From the NCBI GenBank assembly GCA_951828385.1, contig OX639973.1:5757200-5821199 (forward strand): a DNA stretch of 64,000 nt, written 5' to 3'. A program made the position numbers and the translations under genes. The notes under the pieces are model-generated. The model was not told the DNA's origin and did not search any database. It was given only the letters and a program-made list of their open reading frames with translations. Source of the stretch: an uncultured Poribacteria bacterium. Lineage in GTDB: Bacteria; Poribacteria; WGA-4E; WGA-3G. Positions 1 through 8,160 of the stretch are shown here, in pieces. Numbering within the stretch: the first letter of the stretch is position 1; every line of letters begins with the position of its first letter.

Positions 1-1
1 A

Positions 2-802
2 TGGTATCTCTCAAATAACTGGCGAAACAAGTATTTCCGCGTTAACGCTTCGTACCTCGACATCGGTCCCCAATTTACGAGCGAAATGGGGTTCATGCAT
101 CGCAGGGACATACGATCACTCATGTTGAATACCAACTACGAAGTCCAAGTCAATCGGTACGGTATACGAGATGTCGGAGCAGGTTTCGCTGGGGGTTACT
201 TACTGGATCACGATAACACGACCATCGGTTGGGACATCGGGATCAGCGCGGATATAATTCGGTATTCAGACGACGGGCTCAATCTTGATTTTCGACGGTT
301 TTTTGACCGTGTCGATGAATCTTTCAGTATCAACGACGCTGAGATTCCTGCTGGTGATTACGAGATGAATCAGGTTTCGCTAAGAGGGTTCACCGAGAGT
401 AGCAGACCGTTTTCTGTATTCGCCCGCATAGATTATGGGGACTACTTTCACGGCAACCGCGTCGGGGTCAGCCTTGATAGTCAGTGGCGGATGACCTATC
501 AACTCGCGATCGAAACGCGATACCAACGTAATTGGATTAACCTCCCCGAAATCGACCTATTTACAACAAATGTTGTCGGGACACGTATCAGTTATGCCTT
601 AAACACACGTTTCTTTACCAAGTTGTATGCGCAGTGGAACGATAGCGCGGAACGGGTCAGCGCGAATTTTTTGCTTAATTACATCTATCGTCCGGGGAGC
701 GATTTTTACCTTGTGTACGATCAAGCGTGGGACACATCAGATGGTTTCCACGCACATGACTGGACGGTGTTGAGCAAATTTACATATTTATTGAGTCTAT
801 AG
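2..802 (+). CDS. C-terminal part of a DUF5916-type outer-membrane barrel protein (5' end outside window)
   Basis: The frame is open from the first bases of the window, so the gene starts upstream; an internal ATG at 86 is not the true start. The visible 266 residues alternate polar and aromatic residues as in beta-strands. They contain GPQFTSEMGF followed by HRRD, and later YRPGSDFYLVYD, which resemble the C-terminal barrel region of DUF5916 proteins (often with an N-terminal carbohydrate-binding-like domain, not visible here). The protein ends in hydrophobic residues (KFTYLLSL), usual for outer-membrane barrels. The family's function is unknown; the family call is from memory of motifs. Confidence 0.7.
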   Translation, partial: WYLSNNWRNKYFRVNASYLDIGPQFTSEMGFMHRRDIRSLMLNTNYEVQVNRYGIRDVGAGFAGGYLLDHDNTTIGWDIGISADIIRYSDDGLNLDFRRFFDRVDESFSINDAEIPAGDYEMNQVSLRGFTESSRPFSVFARIDYGDYFHGNRVGVSLDSQWRMTYQLAIETRYQRNWINLPEIDLFTTNVVGTRISYALNTRFFTKLYAQWNDSAERVSANFLLNYIYRPGSDFYLVYDQAWDTSDGFHAHDWTVLSKFTYLLSL

Positions 803-923
803 GGTTCGTAGATGCAGTTTTGCTTTAAAACAGAGACGGCTTTGATATTCTCGCTCAGATCGGTTAGAATCGTAGGTATCAAAACGACACGCAATTTCAA
901 AACTTAATGGAGGGATTTCAGAT

Positions 924-1502
924 ATGACCCAACCAGATAACTTTGCTGGACATAATATTCACTTGGAAACCGAACGCCTGAAACTTCGGCCATTTAAGGA
1001 TGCCGATTTTGATATTGCGGTACCTTTTTACAGAGATCCTGATTTTCTACATGCGATGGAAGGTGCCGTGCCTGACGAACCTGTGACGAGCGATTATCTC
1101 AAAAGCGCGGGTAAGGTGATGGCAAAAGACGGATTCCTGTTTGCTATTGTGGAAAAGGCAAGCGGACGTACCATCGGCGAGGTCTGCTTACAATGGATGA
1201 ACTTAGAGCGGGCAAAAATTGCGGGTGAAAAAGTGATGCGCTCACCTATCGGAATTTGGGACAAAACGTTGTGGGGTAAAGGTTACGGCAAAGAGGTCGT
1301 GCAATGCTTGATGGCGCACGCGTTTGAGAAATTGGGAATTGATCGGTTCTGTCCAGTGGATGTTGATGCCGATAATGCGCGCTCAAAAGCACTATGGGAA
1401 TCGCTCGGCTTCACCGTCGCAAGGGAAGTGGATGACGGAAAGACGTTAGACTTTGAGATGACACGCGCAAAATACGAGAAGGCGGCGCAAAGTAACACTT
1501 GA
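924..1502 (+). CDS. GNAT N-acetyltransferase, RimJ/RimL type
   Basis: A 192-residue protein that begins LETERLKLRPF near residue 14, the usual opening of RimJ/RimL-like acetyltransferases. The acetyl-CoA loop is seen as GKGYGKEVVQCLMAHAF (about residues 117-133), and the later DADNARSKALWESLGF is the typical GNAT motif B region. A good ribosome binding site (ggaggg) lies about 10 bases before the ATG. It probably transfers an acetyl group from acetyl-CoA to an amine, but the substrate cannot be read from sequence. It stands alone between the DUF5916 gene and a convergent dehydrogenase. Confidence 0.9.
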   Translation: MTQPDNFAGHNIHLETERLKLRPFKDADFDIAVPFYRDPDFLHAMEGAVPDEPVTSDYLKSAGKVMAKDGFLFAIVEKASGRTIGEVCLQWMNLERAKIAGEKVMRSPIGIWDKTLWGKGYGKEVVQCLMAHAFEKLGIDRFCPVDVDADNARSKALWESLGFTVAREVDDGKTLDFEMTRAKYEKAAQSNT

Positions 1503-1545
1503 ACAGAAACTCCGCCGCCTCCAAGACGCGACCCCTAAGAGCTGA

Positions 1546-2574
1546 CTAATCCCATGGATGCAGCACGACTTTACCGCATTCGCCTGTCGCCTGAAGTTCC
1601 CACGCCTTCTGTACATCACGCATCGGGAAGGTGTGTGTGATAAATGTGTCTAAAACTTCAGGTGAATTTTGGATGACCTGCATTAATCTTGGATAGACAC
1701 CGAGGTTGTAGTGCCAATTCCCACGTAGAACTAAGCCTTTCCGAATCATATCCCGACTTGCCGCAAGCGGAAATTCGCCACCTTCCCCAATGAACGTAAC
1801 CTGTCCTTTTCTTCGAGCTGCGTCAACCATCAACCGATGTGCTGCAGACGCGCCAGAGCAGTCTAATGCTTTGTCAATCCCGACACCGTCTGTCAGGTCA
1901 CGAATTTGATCAAGAATATCTTCATCATTTGGGTTCAAGACTTCGTCTGCTCCCAACTTCTTAGCGAGTTCGGCACGATACGGATGGCTTTCTACGCCGA
2001 TAACACGTGCACCACGGTAGTGTGCATTGACAATCCCACCTAACCCGACGGGACCTAAACCGGTAACCATGACCGTGTCCAACGAATTGACTTGCATCTG
2101 CTCCATCGCGCCGAACGTCGGTCCGAGTCCGCAGCACGCCATCCCAGCGTGTTCATAACTGACACCCTCTGGAATCGGAAATAACATATCCTCCATTTTG
2201 TGCATATACTGCGCATACGTTGCCGAAGCCACCTCTTCTCCGACGAGATCCCGGATACTTGGACGACTGCCTCCCATACAGTGGATGTGCTCACCAATGA
2301 CACACATCTGACATTTACCACAGGTGTTCTGGGGTTGAACAACCACGCGGTCCCCTACTTTGACGCGGCCGGGTTGTGCGACTTCCACAACTTCGCCAGC
2401 GGCTTCGTGACCGAAGTGCTCGCCGGTGCCACCATGTATGAACCCTTTATATTCCGTACACATCGGGACGGCGTGAATTTTGACGACGGCAACATCCCCT
2501 CCGGCACGCGGATCCGGTTTGTCAACGACACCACCTTTTTGATCACCAAACATTGCTGCTACTTTCATATACAT
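1546..2574 (-). CDS. Zinc-dependent medium-chain alcohol dehydrogenase
   Basis: A 342-residue medium-chain dehydrogenase/reductase. Catalytic zinc ligands are visible as MCTEYKG (Cys about 38) and GHEAAGEV (His-Glu about 54-55). The structural zinc lobe is CGKCQMCVIGEHIHC (four Cys, about 85-99). The nucleotide fold follows with VTGLGPVGLGG (about 170). It likely oxidises a secondary alcohol or polyol with NAD(P); the substrate is unknown. No strong ribosome binding site stands directly before the ATG; a short upstream reading frame with a strong one overlaps the start. Confidence 0.9.
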   Translation of the reverse strand: MYMKVAAMFGDQKGGVVDKPDPRAGGDVAVVKIHAVPMCTEYKGFIHGGTGEHFGHEAAGEVVEVAQPGRVKVGDRVVVQPQNTCGKCQMCVIGEHIHCMGGSRPSIRDLVGEEVASATYAQYMHKMEDMLFPIPEGVSYEHAGMACCGLGPTFGAMEQMQVNSLDTVMVTGLGPVGLGGIVNAHYRGARVIGVESHPYRAELAKKLGADEVLNPNDEDILDQIRDLTDGVGIDKALDCSGASAAHRLMVDAARRKGQVTFIGEGGEFPLAASRDMIRKGLVLRGNWHYNLGVYPRLMQVIQNSPEVLDTFITHTFPMRDVQKAWELQATGECGKVVLHPWD

Positions 2575-2632
2575 TTACGCCCAAAACTCTACGACACCTC
2601 ATAAGCCGGTTTTTATGCAGAGAGAAGGGCAT
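2543..2632 (-). CDS. Possible 29-residue leader peptide overlapping the dehydrogenase start
   Basis: On the minus strand an AGGAGGAGG sequence precedes an ATG that opens a 29-codon frame (MPFSLHKNRL..., ending NVW). It runs past the dehydrogenase ATG in another frame and stops 32 bases inside it. The dehydrogenase itself has only a weak ribosome binding site, so translation of this leader could bring ribosomes to it. There is no recognisable homology, and the frame could be chance. Confidence 0.3.
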   Translation of the reverse strand: MPFSLHKNRLMRCRRVLGVNVYESSSNVW

Positions 2633-2730
2633 TCCTCCTCCTAAGATGTGTTAATACCATAACACAGGCAGCCAAAATCGTCAAGGCAAAATTGATGCAA
2701 TTCACCATTCCACTATTCTGCCATGTCTTT

Positions 2731-2759
2731 TTGACAACCCCCGCGCAACATGGTATTAT
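2731..2759 (+). promoter_or_regulatory. Sigma-70-like promoter, far upstream of the LamG gene
   Basis: TTGACA, a 17-base spacer and TATTAT on the plus strand. It points toward the LamG gene that starts at 3053, giving a leader of roughly 290 bases, or it drives a small RNA. The 2633-3052 gap otherwise contains a second promoter-like site at 2916 and no gene I can support. Confidence 0.5.
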
Positions 2760-2915
2760 TTTAACCGAAGCTGCTATCTAAAGGATTATAGGCAACCTTA
2801 CTCATTAAGTACGCCGTACGCCCCATTTCGTGCAATAGAATATAAAGAATGCCCTATTTTGTGCAGTGCTGCGCTGCGTTTTGTAGAAAACTCCGCCAGT
2901 ATCGTATTGTTCAGA

Positions 2916-2944
2916 TTGGCACAGAATTTGCTAATAAATATAAA
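2916..2944 (+). promoter_or_regulatory. Probable proximal promoter of the LamG gene
   Basis: TTGGCA, a 17-base spacer and TATAAA on the plus strand, about 110 bases before the LamG start codon. Confidence 0.45.
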
Positions 2945-3052
2945 TAACGTGAGTCCAATGCCAGTGTGTAGATCGGTTTACTTCCACCATAAAAGTTATG
3001 GGTGGGTGGCAACTTAGATTATGTTAGCACTCTTTCAAAAGGAGCAATCACA

Positions 3053-3913
3053 ATGAAAAACGGAATCCATTTTCTGACATTTGCGATAATCATCGGTATG
3101 TTCTCACTCAATACGGCACCTGCATCTATTGTAACAGATGGACTGGTCAGTTATTGGCCCTTTGATAGAGTCCACATTATTAGCAAAACAGCAACAGATG
3201 TATGGGGTGACAACAACGGTACAATCATCGGAAATCCTAAAGTTGTTCCGGGTCAGGTAGGTGAGGCACTCGAATTTGATGGTGCTGGCGATTTTGTGAA
3301 CCTAACCACACTTGGAGATTTTGGCGGACAGTTTGGTACATCTTCGTTTGAAGCCTGGATCAAAACCACTAACAAAAAGGATTGGATGACACTCATTAAT
3401 ACACGTGGCATGGAATGTCCTAATTGGGGAATAGAACTCAATGGCGTTAATCGAAGAAATAGATTCGAGATTATGGAGGGAACGCTTCATCATTACATTG
3501 GCATTGGAAGCCCAGGAGGATGTGGCGGTGCTGGTAGCGGAGGAAGTGTGGGTATTTTTGATGGCGAATGGCACCACATTGTTTATACAAATGACTATAC
3601 GGTACATGAAGGCGGCGGAAACGGTAAAAGAATTGTCTATATAGACGGTGTATCCCGTTCTGCAAGCAACCATGGATTTGGAGGTAAGAACAGAGCATTT
3701 TCGCCATTCACAGCACCTGTTCATCTTGGTGCGAGAAAGTTTCCAGGGAAATCACAAGGTTACTTTACGGGTATGATTGATGAAGTCCGTTTTTACAATC
3801 GTCCGCTCACAGCAGATGAAGTGATCCAGAATTTTGAATCCACCGAACCTTATAACATTGCGCCCAAAGGCAAATTGTCAACTGTCTGGGGAGCATTAAA
3901 GACAAAATTATAG
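3053..3913 (+). CDS. Secreted LamG/concanavalin-A-like lectin domain protein
   Basis: The start is placed at 3053 because a ribosome binding site (aaaggagc) lies just before it and the protein then opens with a signal peptide (MKNGIHFLTFAIIIGMF...). The mature protein is one LamG-like jellyroll: LVSYWPFD near residue 34, EALEFDGAGDFV, SFEAWIKTT, GEWHHIVYT, and GMIDEVRFYNRPLTADEV near the end. Such domains usually bind glycans or act as adhesion modules in secreted proteins. The tail KLSTVWGALKTKL matches the tail of a second LamG gene at 15592-16350. Confidence 0.88.
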   Translation: MKNGIHFLTFAIIIGMFSLNTAPASIVTDGLVSYWPFDRVHIISKTATDVWGDNNGTIIGNPKVVPGQVGEALEFDGAGDFVNLTTLGDFGGQFGTSSFEAWIKTTNKKDWMTLINTRGMECPNWGIELNGVNRRNRFEIMEGTLHHYIGIGSPGGCGGAGSGGSVGIFDGEWHHIVYTNDYTVHEGGGNGKRIVYIDGVSRSASNHGFGGKNRAFSPFTAPVHLGARKFPGKSQGYFTGMIDEVRFYNRPLTADEVIQNFESTEPYNIAPKGKLSTVWGALKTKL

Positions 3914-3915
3914 TC

Positions 3916-4176
3916 TTATCCTCGCCTTAAAAGATCGGCTAAAGGTGTCCACTCACTGTTTTGAAATAATTCCGTAATAACGGCGTTTCCGGCACGCTTA
4001 AAGAGTTTATACGCCTTCGCGTTAGGCGCAGAGGTGAGAATGCGGTAGTGTTCCCCAACAATCTCAATTGCGGCGTTATTATCACAAGCGATGCCGATGC
4101 CACCCCGTTTTGCGATCACCTGTGAGAAGGAGGCTTCTCGCTTCTCAACGTGATAATGCGGACAGTAATTGCCCTT
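3916..4176 (-). pseudogene. Peptidase S51-like (dipeptidase E / type 1 glutamine amidotransferase-like) C-terminal fragment
   Basis: The frame is open from just after a TAA at 4177-4179 and encodes NYCPHYHVEKRE, then GGIGIACDNNAAIEIVGEHYRI and NAKAYKLF. This matches the C-terminal pattern of S51 peptidases: CPH-[FY]-x, then a gly-rich strand with D-[DN]-x-AA, then a short strand and A-Y. The catalytic Ser region and the N-terminal two thirds are missing, and no good ribosome binding site precedes the only possible GTG start (4119). I read it as the stump of a decayed gene; a functional small protein is less likely. Confidence 0.5.
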
Positions 4177-4362
4177 TTACTCGATTAAAAGTAGTAGGGA
4201 CACGCCGTGGGTTCTCCGTAACAAGTTGAACTCACGTTAACACTAACACCTTCGAGAAAAACTATCAAGTACATTTAGAAATTTAACTACATTTTCAGCA
4301 AATAATTGTGATAAAATAAAAGAAAGCCACAAAAAGTGTCCGCAATTTCTAAAGGAGGAAAG

Positions 4363-5118
4363 ATGGCACCTGAAGAAACAGGTTTAACACCTGCACAAAA
4401 AACGTTCTACGAGGAAAACGGGTATCTCATCCTCGAAAGTGTCTTCGCGGGTAAAGAATGCGAACGCTTCGTTGAACACCTTGAAGACCTTCACGCCGGA
4501 CGCAAGCAGCTTGACGGGTTTTTTCAGCAGGATAAATACGGAGCAAGGACCTTTAATCAGCATCTCTACGACCAACGCGTATTAGATTTACTTATCGATG
4601 CCCGCTTACATAAGCCGCTTTCGGACTGTTTTGGCGGGGAACCCGAAGGCATTCAAACGATGCACTTTTATGAAGGATCCGAGCATCCACTCCATCAAGA
4701 TCAATACTACTTACCAGACTGTATGTCGGCATGGATTGCGATGGTCAAAGTGGATAAGAACAACGGACCTCTCATAGTCCAGCCCGGTTCAAATAGGGGT
4801 CGGTTGATTACGCAAAACGACGTGCCTATGACGTTGCAACCCGGAGAGACGTACGAGCTGCAACAGCATAACCGTTATTTCCCGGCGGTCAAACAGGTCT
4901 TTCGCGAAAACGGTAAAGACGCGGTCCAGGTGTTGGTGAATCCTGGAGATGTAGTTCTGTTCAGCGGGAAATTGATTCATGGGGGTGCGCAGGTTTTGAA
5001 ACCGGGGACGCGTAGACATGCGTTGGCGTGCCACTACATCCCATACGCCTCTGAAAACTGGGAACGCGATTGGCCACGGATCTCATTCGACGGCAGCCAG
5101 CGGATTCATTATCGGTAA
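4363..5118 (+). CDS. Phytanoyl-CoA dioxygenase (PhyH) family oxygenase
   Basis: Fe(II)/2-oxoglutarate dioxygenase of 251 residues. The iron ligands are visible as H111-Q-D113 in HPLHQDQYYL and a distal His at about 206 in SGKLIHGG. An Arg in GTRRHAL (about 217) is placed to bind 2-oxoglutarate. The start at 4363 follows a strong aaggagga site; longer starts lack one. Substrates of bacterial PhyH proteins vary widely and cannot be inferred here. It is one of three PhyH genes in the window. Confidence 0.9.
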   Translation: MAPEETGLTPAQKTFYEENGYLILESVFAGKECERFVEHLEDLHAGRKQLDGFFQQDKYGARTFNQHLYDQRVLDLLIDARLHKPLSDCFGGEPEGIQTMHFYEGSEHPLHQDQYYLPDCMSAWIAMVKVDKNNGPLIVQPGSNRGRLITQNDVPMTLQPGETYELQQHNRYFPAVKQVFRENGKDAVQVLVNPGDVVLFSGKLIHGGAQVLKPGTRRHALACHYIPYASENWERDWPRISFDGSQRIHYR

Positions 5119-5155
5119 AGTCGGAGTAGCAAATCGTCAAAAAAGAAATTGAGAA

Positions 5156-5184
5156 TTGACATTTCACAGCTTGTGTGTTATTCT
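5156..5184 (+). promoter_or_regulatory. Sigma-70-like promoter for the 5234-8017 transcript
   Basis: TTGACA, exactly 17 bases, then TATTCT. It lies about 45 bases upstream of the strong ribosome binding site of the small frame at 5234 and so probably starts a transcript covering that frame and the protease. Confidence 0.65.
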
Positions 5185-5233
5185 TAATGGCTAAAGTCGA
5201 GGCAATTTAAGAATCCTTTTAGGAGGTGGAATT

Positions 5234-5389
5234 ATGCAGCAAAAAATCATTTCTGCACCAACACCCTTCTATCCCTCTTCGGACGGTAAACCTATGGCAG
5301 AAACGGACTGGCATCGCAAACTACTAATGGCGAAGGCGTTGGTAACCCTTGAACGCCTCCAAACCGAAAAAGACGACGCAATTAAATAA
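5234..5389 (+). CDS. 51-residue protein resembling the N-terminal tail of Uma2 nucleases
   Basis: An aggaggtgg site lies 3-4 bases before the ATG, and the frame stops 12 bases before the protease start, so the two are likely co-transcribed from the promoter at 5156. The central stretch FYPSSDGKPMAETDWHR resembles the leader seen in front of some Uma2 (DUF820) nucleases, but the nuclease domain is absent. It ends in a basic/acidic helix (LVTLERLQTEKDD). It may be an independent small protein or a translated relic; its role is unknown. Confidence 0.6.
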   Translation: MQQKIISAPTPFYPSSDGKPMAETDWHRKLLMAKALVTLERLQTEKDDAIK

Positions 5390-5401
5390 GGAGAAAAGAG
5401 A

Positions 5402-8017
5402 ATGCGACACCTATTGACTTTTTGGAGCTGTTTAACCCTAATAAGCGGTTATTGCTTTGCAGTGTCTGCTCAGGAAACAGCAAAACCCACGACACAGGAA
5501 GCACCCGCAAAAAAGAAAAAAGAGTTTGAAGATTTTTCTAAAGTTACTGAAGACAGTAAAAGCTACCAAGGCTTTTTCAAACTATACGAGAAGAAAGAGA
5601 ACCTCTATTGCGAAATTCAACCCTCACAATTGGACGAGCCTTTTCTATGCATGATTAGCCTTTCACGGGGTCTGGGGAGAGGATACCTCATCTCCGGGAT
5701 GACGATGGATGAGTGGTTGCTCGTCTGGCGGCGCGTTGGTGACCGTGTGCATCTCGTGCGAAAAAATGTGCGTTTCCGTGCTGATAAAGGGACACCGACT
5801 GCACAAGCGGTGGACTACAGTTACAGCGATTCTGTGCTGTTTTCTCTTAAGATTGAAAGCATACATCCCCAACGGCGGAGTCTATTGGTGAACATCGCGC
5901 CCGTCTTTATGTCCGATCTACCGCCGATAGCAGGGAGTATCGGTGGTGGTGCCCGATTTGATAAAACGCGTAGCACTTGGGGCACCATCAAGGCGTTCCC
6001 GAAGAACGTTGAGCTGCGGGTTCAAGCGGTTTACGCGGCGAGTGGCTCTATGACAACCGTCCCAGACAGTCGGGGTATCCAGTTGACACTACACTACAGC
6101 CTCTCTAAACTCCCATCAAACAACTATCGCTCCCGGATGGCTGATGACCGACTCGGACATTTTATGACCGTGGTCAAAGATTATTCGCTCCAAACCAGTG
6201 ACGCCCCTTATACTCGGTACGTCAACCGGTGGCATTTGGAAAAAGCAGATAAAAAGGCGAAACTATCGCCCCCGATGGATCCGATTATCTTCTATATCGA
6301 GAAAACGGTGCCACATCGTTTCCGTCCTTACATCCGCCAAGGGATCCTGGAATGGAACAAGGCGTTTGAAAAGGCAGGTTTTGTTGACGCGATTGAAGCA
6401 CGAATTCAGCAAGATTATGAGGATTGGGACCCCGAAGATGCACGCTATAACACCATCCGCTGGGTCGTTGATGCAGGCTTTGCTATTGGTCCATCCCGCG
6501 TGAACCCGTTGACAGGTCAGATATTAGACGCTGATATCCTGATCAGTGACGGGTTCATCAGATCCTGGCAGCGCGAATATACGACGTATTTTGATGAACT
6601 TGACCATGAACACGATCACCCGATAGATGATTCCTCACGGTTCCAGTGTCAGATGGCATCTGGATTGGCACGGCAGATGGGGTTCATGGCGAGCGTCTTG
6701 CAGGCGCGTGGCGTGGTCGGTGAAGATGGTGAGTTGCCGGAAGAATTTATCGGTCAGGCACTGAAATCACTGACGATGCACGAAGTCGGACACACGTTGG
6801 GATTACGGCACAACTTTAAAGCGAGTACGATCCATTCGCTTGACGACTTGAATAAGAAAAGCGATGAGGCACTTCTCGGTTCCGTGATGGAATACGACGC
6901 TGTGAATATCGCACCTGAAGGCGAAAAGCAGGGTGACTATTATACGACGACGATTGGACCGTGGGACTACTGGGTGATTGAATACGCTTACAAATCGATC
7001 GATGGCAGCAGCCCTGAAGCGGAATTGCCGGAGTTGCAGAAGATCGCTGCCCGCGTCGCAACGCCGGGATTGACGTACGGTACGGACGGTGATGCGTCGG
7101 CATATCAGAGCAGGGATTTAGACCCGCTGGTCAATCGGTGGGATCTGGGTTCGGATCCGCTCGATTTTGCGAAGCAACGTCGCGAGATTGTTGTTGAGCT
7201 CTGGGACAAGGTTGCTGACAAGGTTACAAAAGACGGAATGGGGTACCAGCGTGTCAGGCGCGCCTTCGGGTCACTGCTCGGTGAACACGGCTATTCGATG
7301 TACCTTGCGAGTCGTTATATCGGTGGACAGTACCACCACCGGGATCATCGTGGCGATGAGAACGGACGGCTGCCGTTCGTGCCTGTCCCGGCAGCGAAGC
7401 AGCGTGAAGCCCTTGAGTTCCTTAAAGAGCACGCGCTCTCGGACAAAGCCTTTGATTTCTCACCGGATTTGCTCAACAGTCTCGCGATCACGCGTTGGAG
7501 CGATTGGGGATCGAGTAGCGGGAGTTCTACACGGTTGGATTACCCGGTGCATAATGTTATCCTGCGCAATCAGACCCGTATCTTAGGACGCTTGCTCCAT
7601 CCGAACGTCCTCTCACGCGTTCAGGACACAGAGTTGAAGTTTCCGGAAGGTCAGGATGCGTTCACACTGCCAGAACTCTTCACGGGTATTACGGATGCGG
7701 TTTGGACAGAACTGGATCGGAATGTCGGAGAAAAGCAGTGGTCAAACACCGATGCATTCATCTCCAGTTTCCGTCGCGCGCTGCAACGTGAACACCTGAA
7801 GCAGCTTATCAAACTGATACTGGATGCGGATAGTGGCACTCCTGAGGATGCGAGGTCCCTTGCACGTCACCATCTCGGACAGATCAACAGTCGGATACAG
7901 GGTGTACTTCAAAATGCGCAAGGACGACTTGATGACTACAGTTTGGCACATCTCGAAGAATCACAAGTCCGGGTTACGAAAGCGTTGGATGCCAGTTTCC
8001 AAGTCCAGAAACGTTGA
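5402..8017 (+). CDS. Large secreted zinc metalloprotease (DUF5117-type metzincin)
   Basis: An 871-residue protein with a signal peptide (MRHLLTFWSCLTLISG...FAVSAQ). The zinc site is HEVGHTLGLRHN: His460, Glu461, His464 and His470, the HExxHxxGxxH pattern of metzincins. SVMEYDA about 30 residues later fits the Met-turn. The layout (an about 290-residue N-terminal domain, then the protease, then a long helical C-terminus) matches the bacterial DUF5117/DUF5118 zinc-protease group. It probably degrades or matures proteins in the periplasm or outside the cell. The start follows an aaggag site and the gene directly follows the 51-residue frame. Confidence 0.88.
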   Translation: MRHLLTFWSCLTLISGYCFAVSAQETAKPTTQEAPAKKKKEFEDFSKVTEDSKSYQGFFKLYEKKENLYCEIQPSQLDEPFLCMISLSRGLGRGYLISGMTMDEWLLVWRRVGDRVHLVRKNVRFRADKGTPTAQAVDYSYSDSVLFSLKIESIHPQRRSLLVNIAPVFMSDLPPIAGSIGGGARFDKTRSTWGTIKAFPKNVELRVQAVYAASGSMTTVPDSRGIQLTLHYSLSKLPSNNYRSRMADDRLGHFMTVVKDYSLQTSDAPYTRYVNRWHLEKADKKAKLSPPMDPIIFYIEKTVPHRFRPYIRQGILEWNKAFEKAGFVDAIEARIQQDYEDWDPEDARYNTIRWVVDAGFAIGPSRVNPLTGQILDADILISDGFIRSWQREYTTYFDELDHEHDHPIDDSSRFQCQMASGLARQMGFMASVLQARGVVGEDGELPEEFIGQALKSLTMHEVGHTLGLRHNFKASTIHSLDDLNKKSDEALLGSVMEYDAVNIAPEGEKQGDYYTTTIGPWDYWVIEYAYKSIDGSSPEAELPELQKIAARVATPGLTYGTDGDASAYQSRDLDPLVNRWDLGSDPLDFAKQRREIVVELWDKVADKVTKDGMGYQRVRRAFGSLLGEHGYSMYLASRYIGGQYHHRDHRGDENGRLPFVPVPAAKQREALEFLKEHALSDKAFDFSPDLLNSLAITRWSDWGSSSGSSTRLDYPVHNVILRNQTRILGRLLHPNVLSRVQDTELKFPEGQDAFTLPELFTGITDAVWTELDRNVGEKQWSNTDAFISSFRRALQREHLKQLIKLILDADSGTPEDARSLARHHLGQINSRIQGVLQNAQGRLDDYSLAHLEESQVRVTKALDASFQVQKR

Positions 8018-8062
8018 ATACTTACAGGTATTTTTTCTTTGCAGGCATTTAATTCTACATGG

Positions 8063-8087
8063 TAGGCGCGCTTTATAAGCGCGCCTA
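8063..8087. repeat. Perfect 11-bp stem hairpin after the protease gene
   Basis: TAGGCGCGCTT, loop TAT, AAGCGCGCCTA. No T-run follows, so it is not a classic terminator, although it may help end or protect the protease transcript. It belongs to the group of short palindromes with changing stems described in the findings. Confidence 0.75.
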
Positions 8088-8160
8088 TCGTCTGGAAAAA
8101 TAGGGTAAATCTGGTTAATTTGGTTCTATCGAATAAAGTGGACGACTGGGAGACAGAACA

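Noticed and set aside
2200-2604. 134-residue plus-strand frame
   Set aside because: It lies opposite the dehydrogenase, whose zinc and Rossmann motifs are clear, and has no ribosome binding site.
8063-8087. Rho-independent terminator of the protease gene
   Set aside because: The stem is perfect but no T-run follows on either strand, so it is listed as a palindrome.
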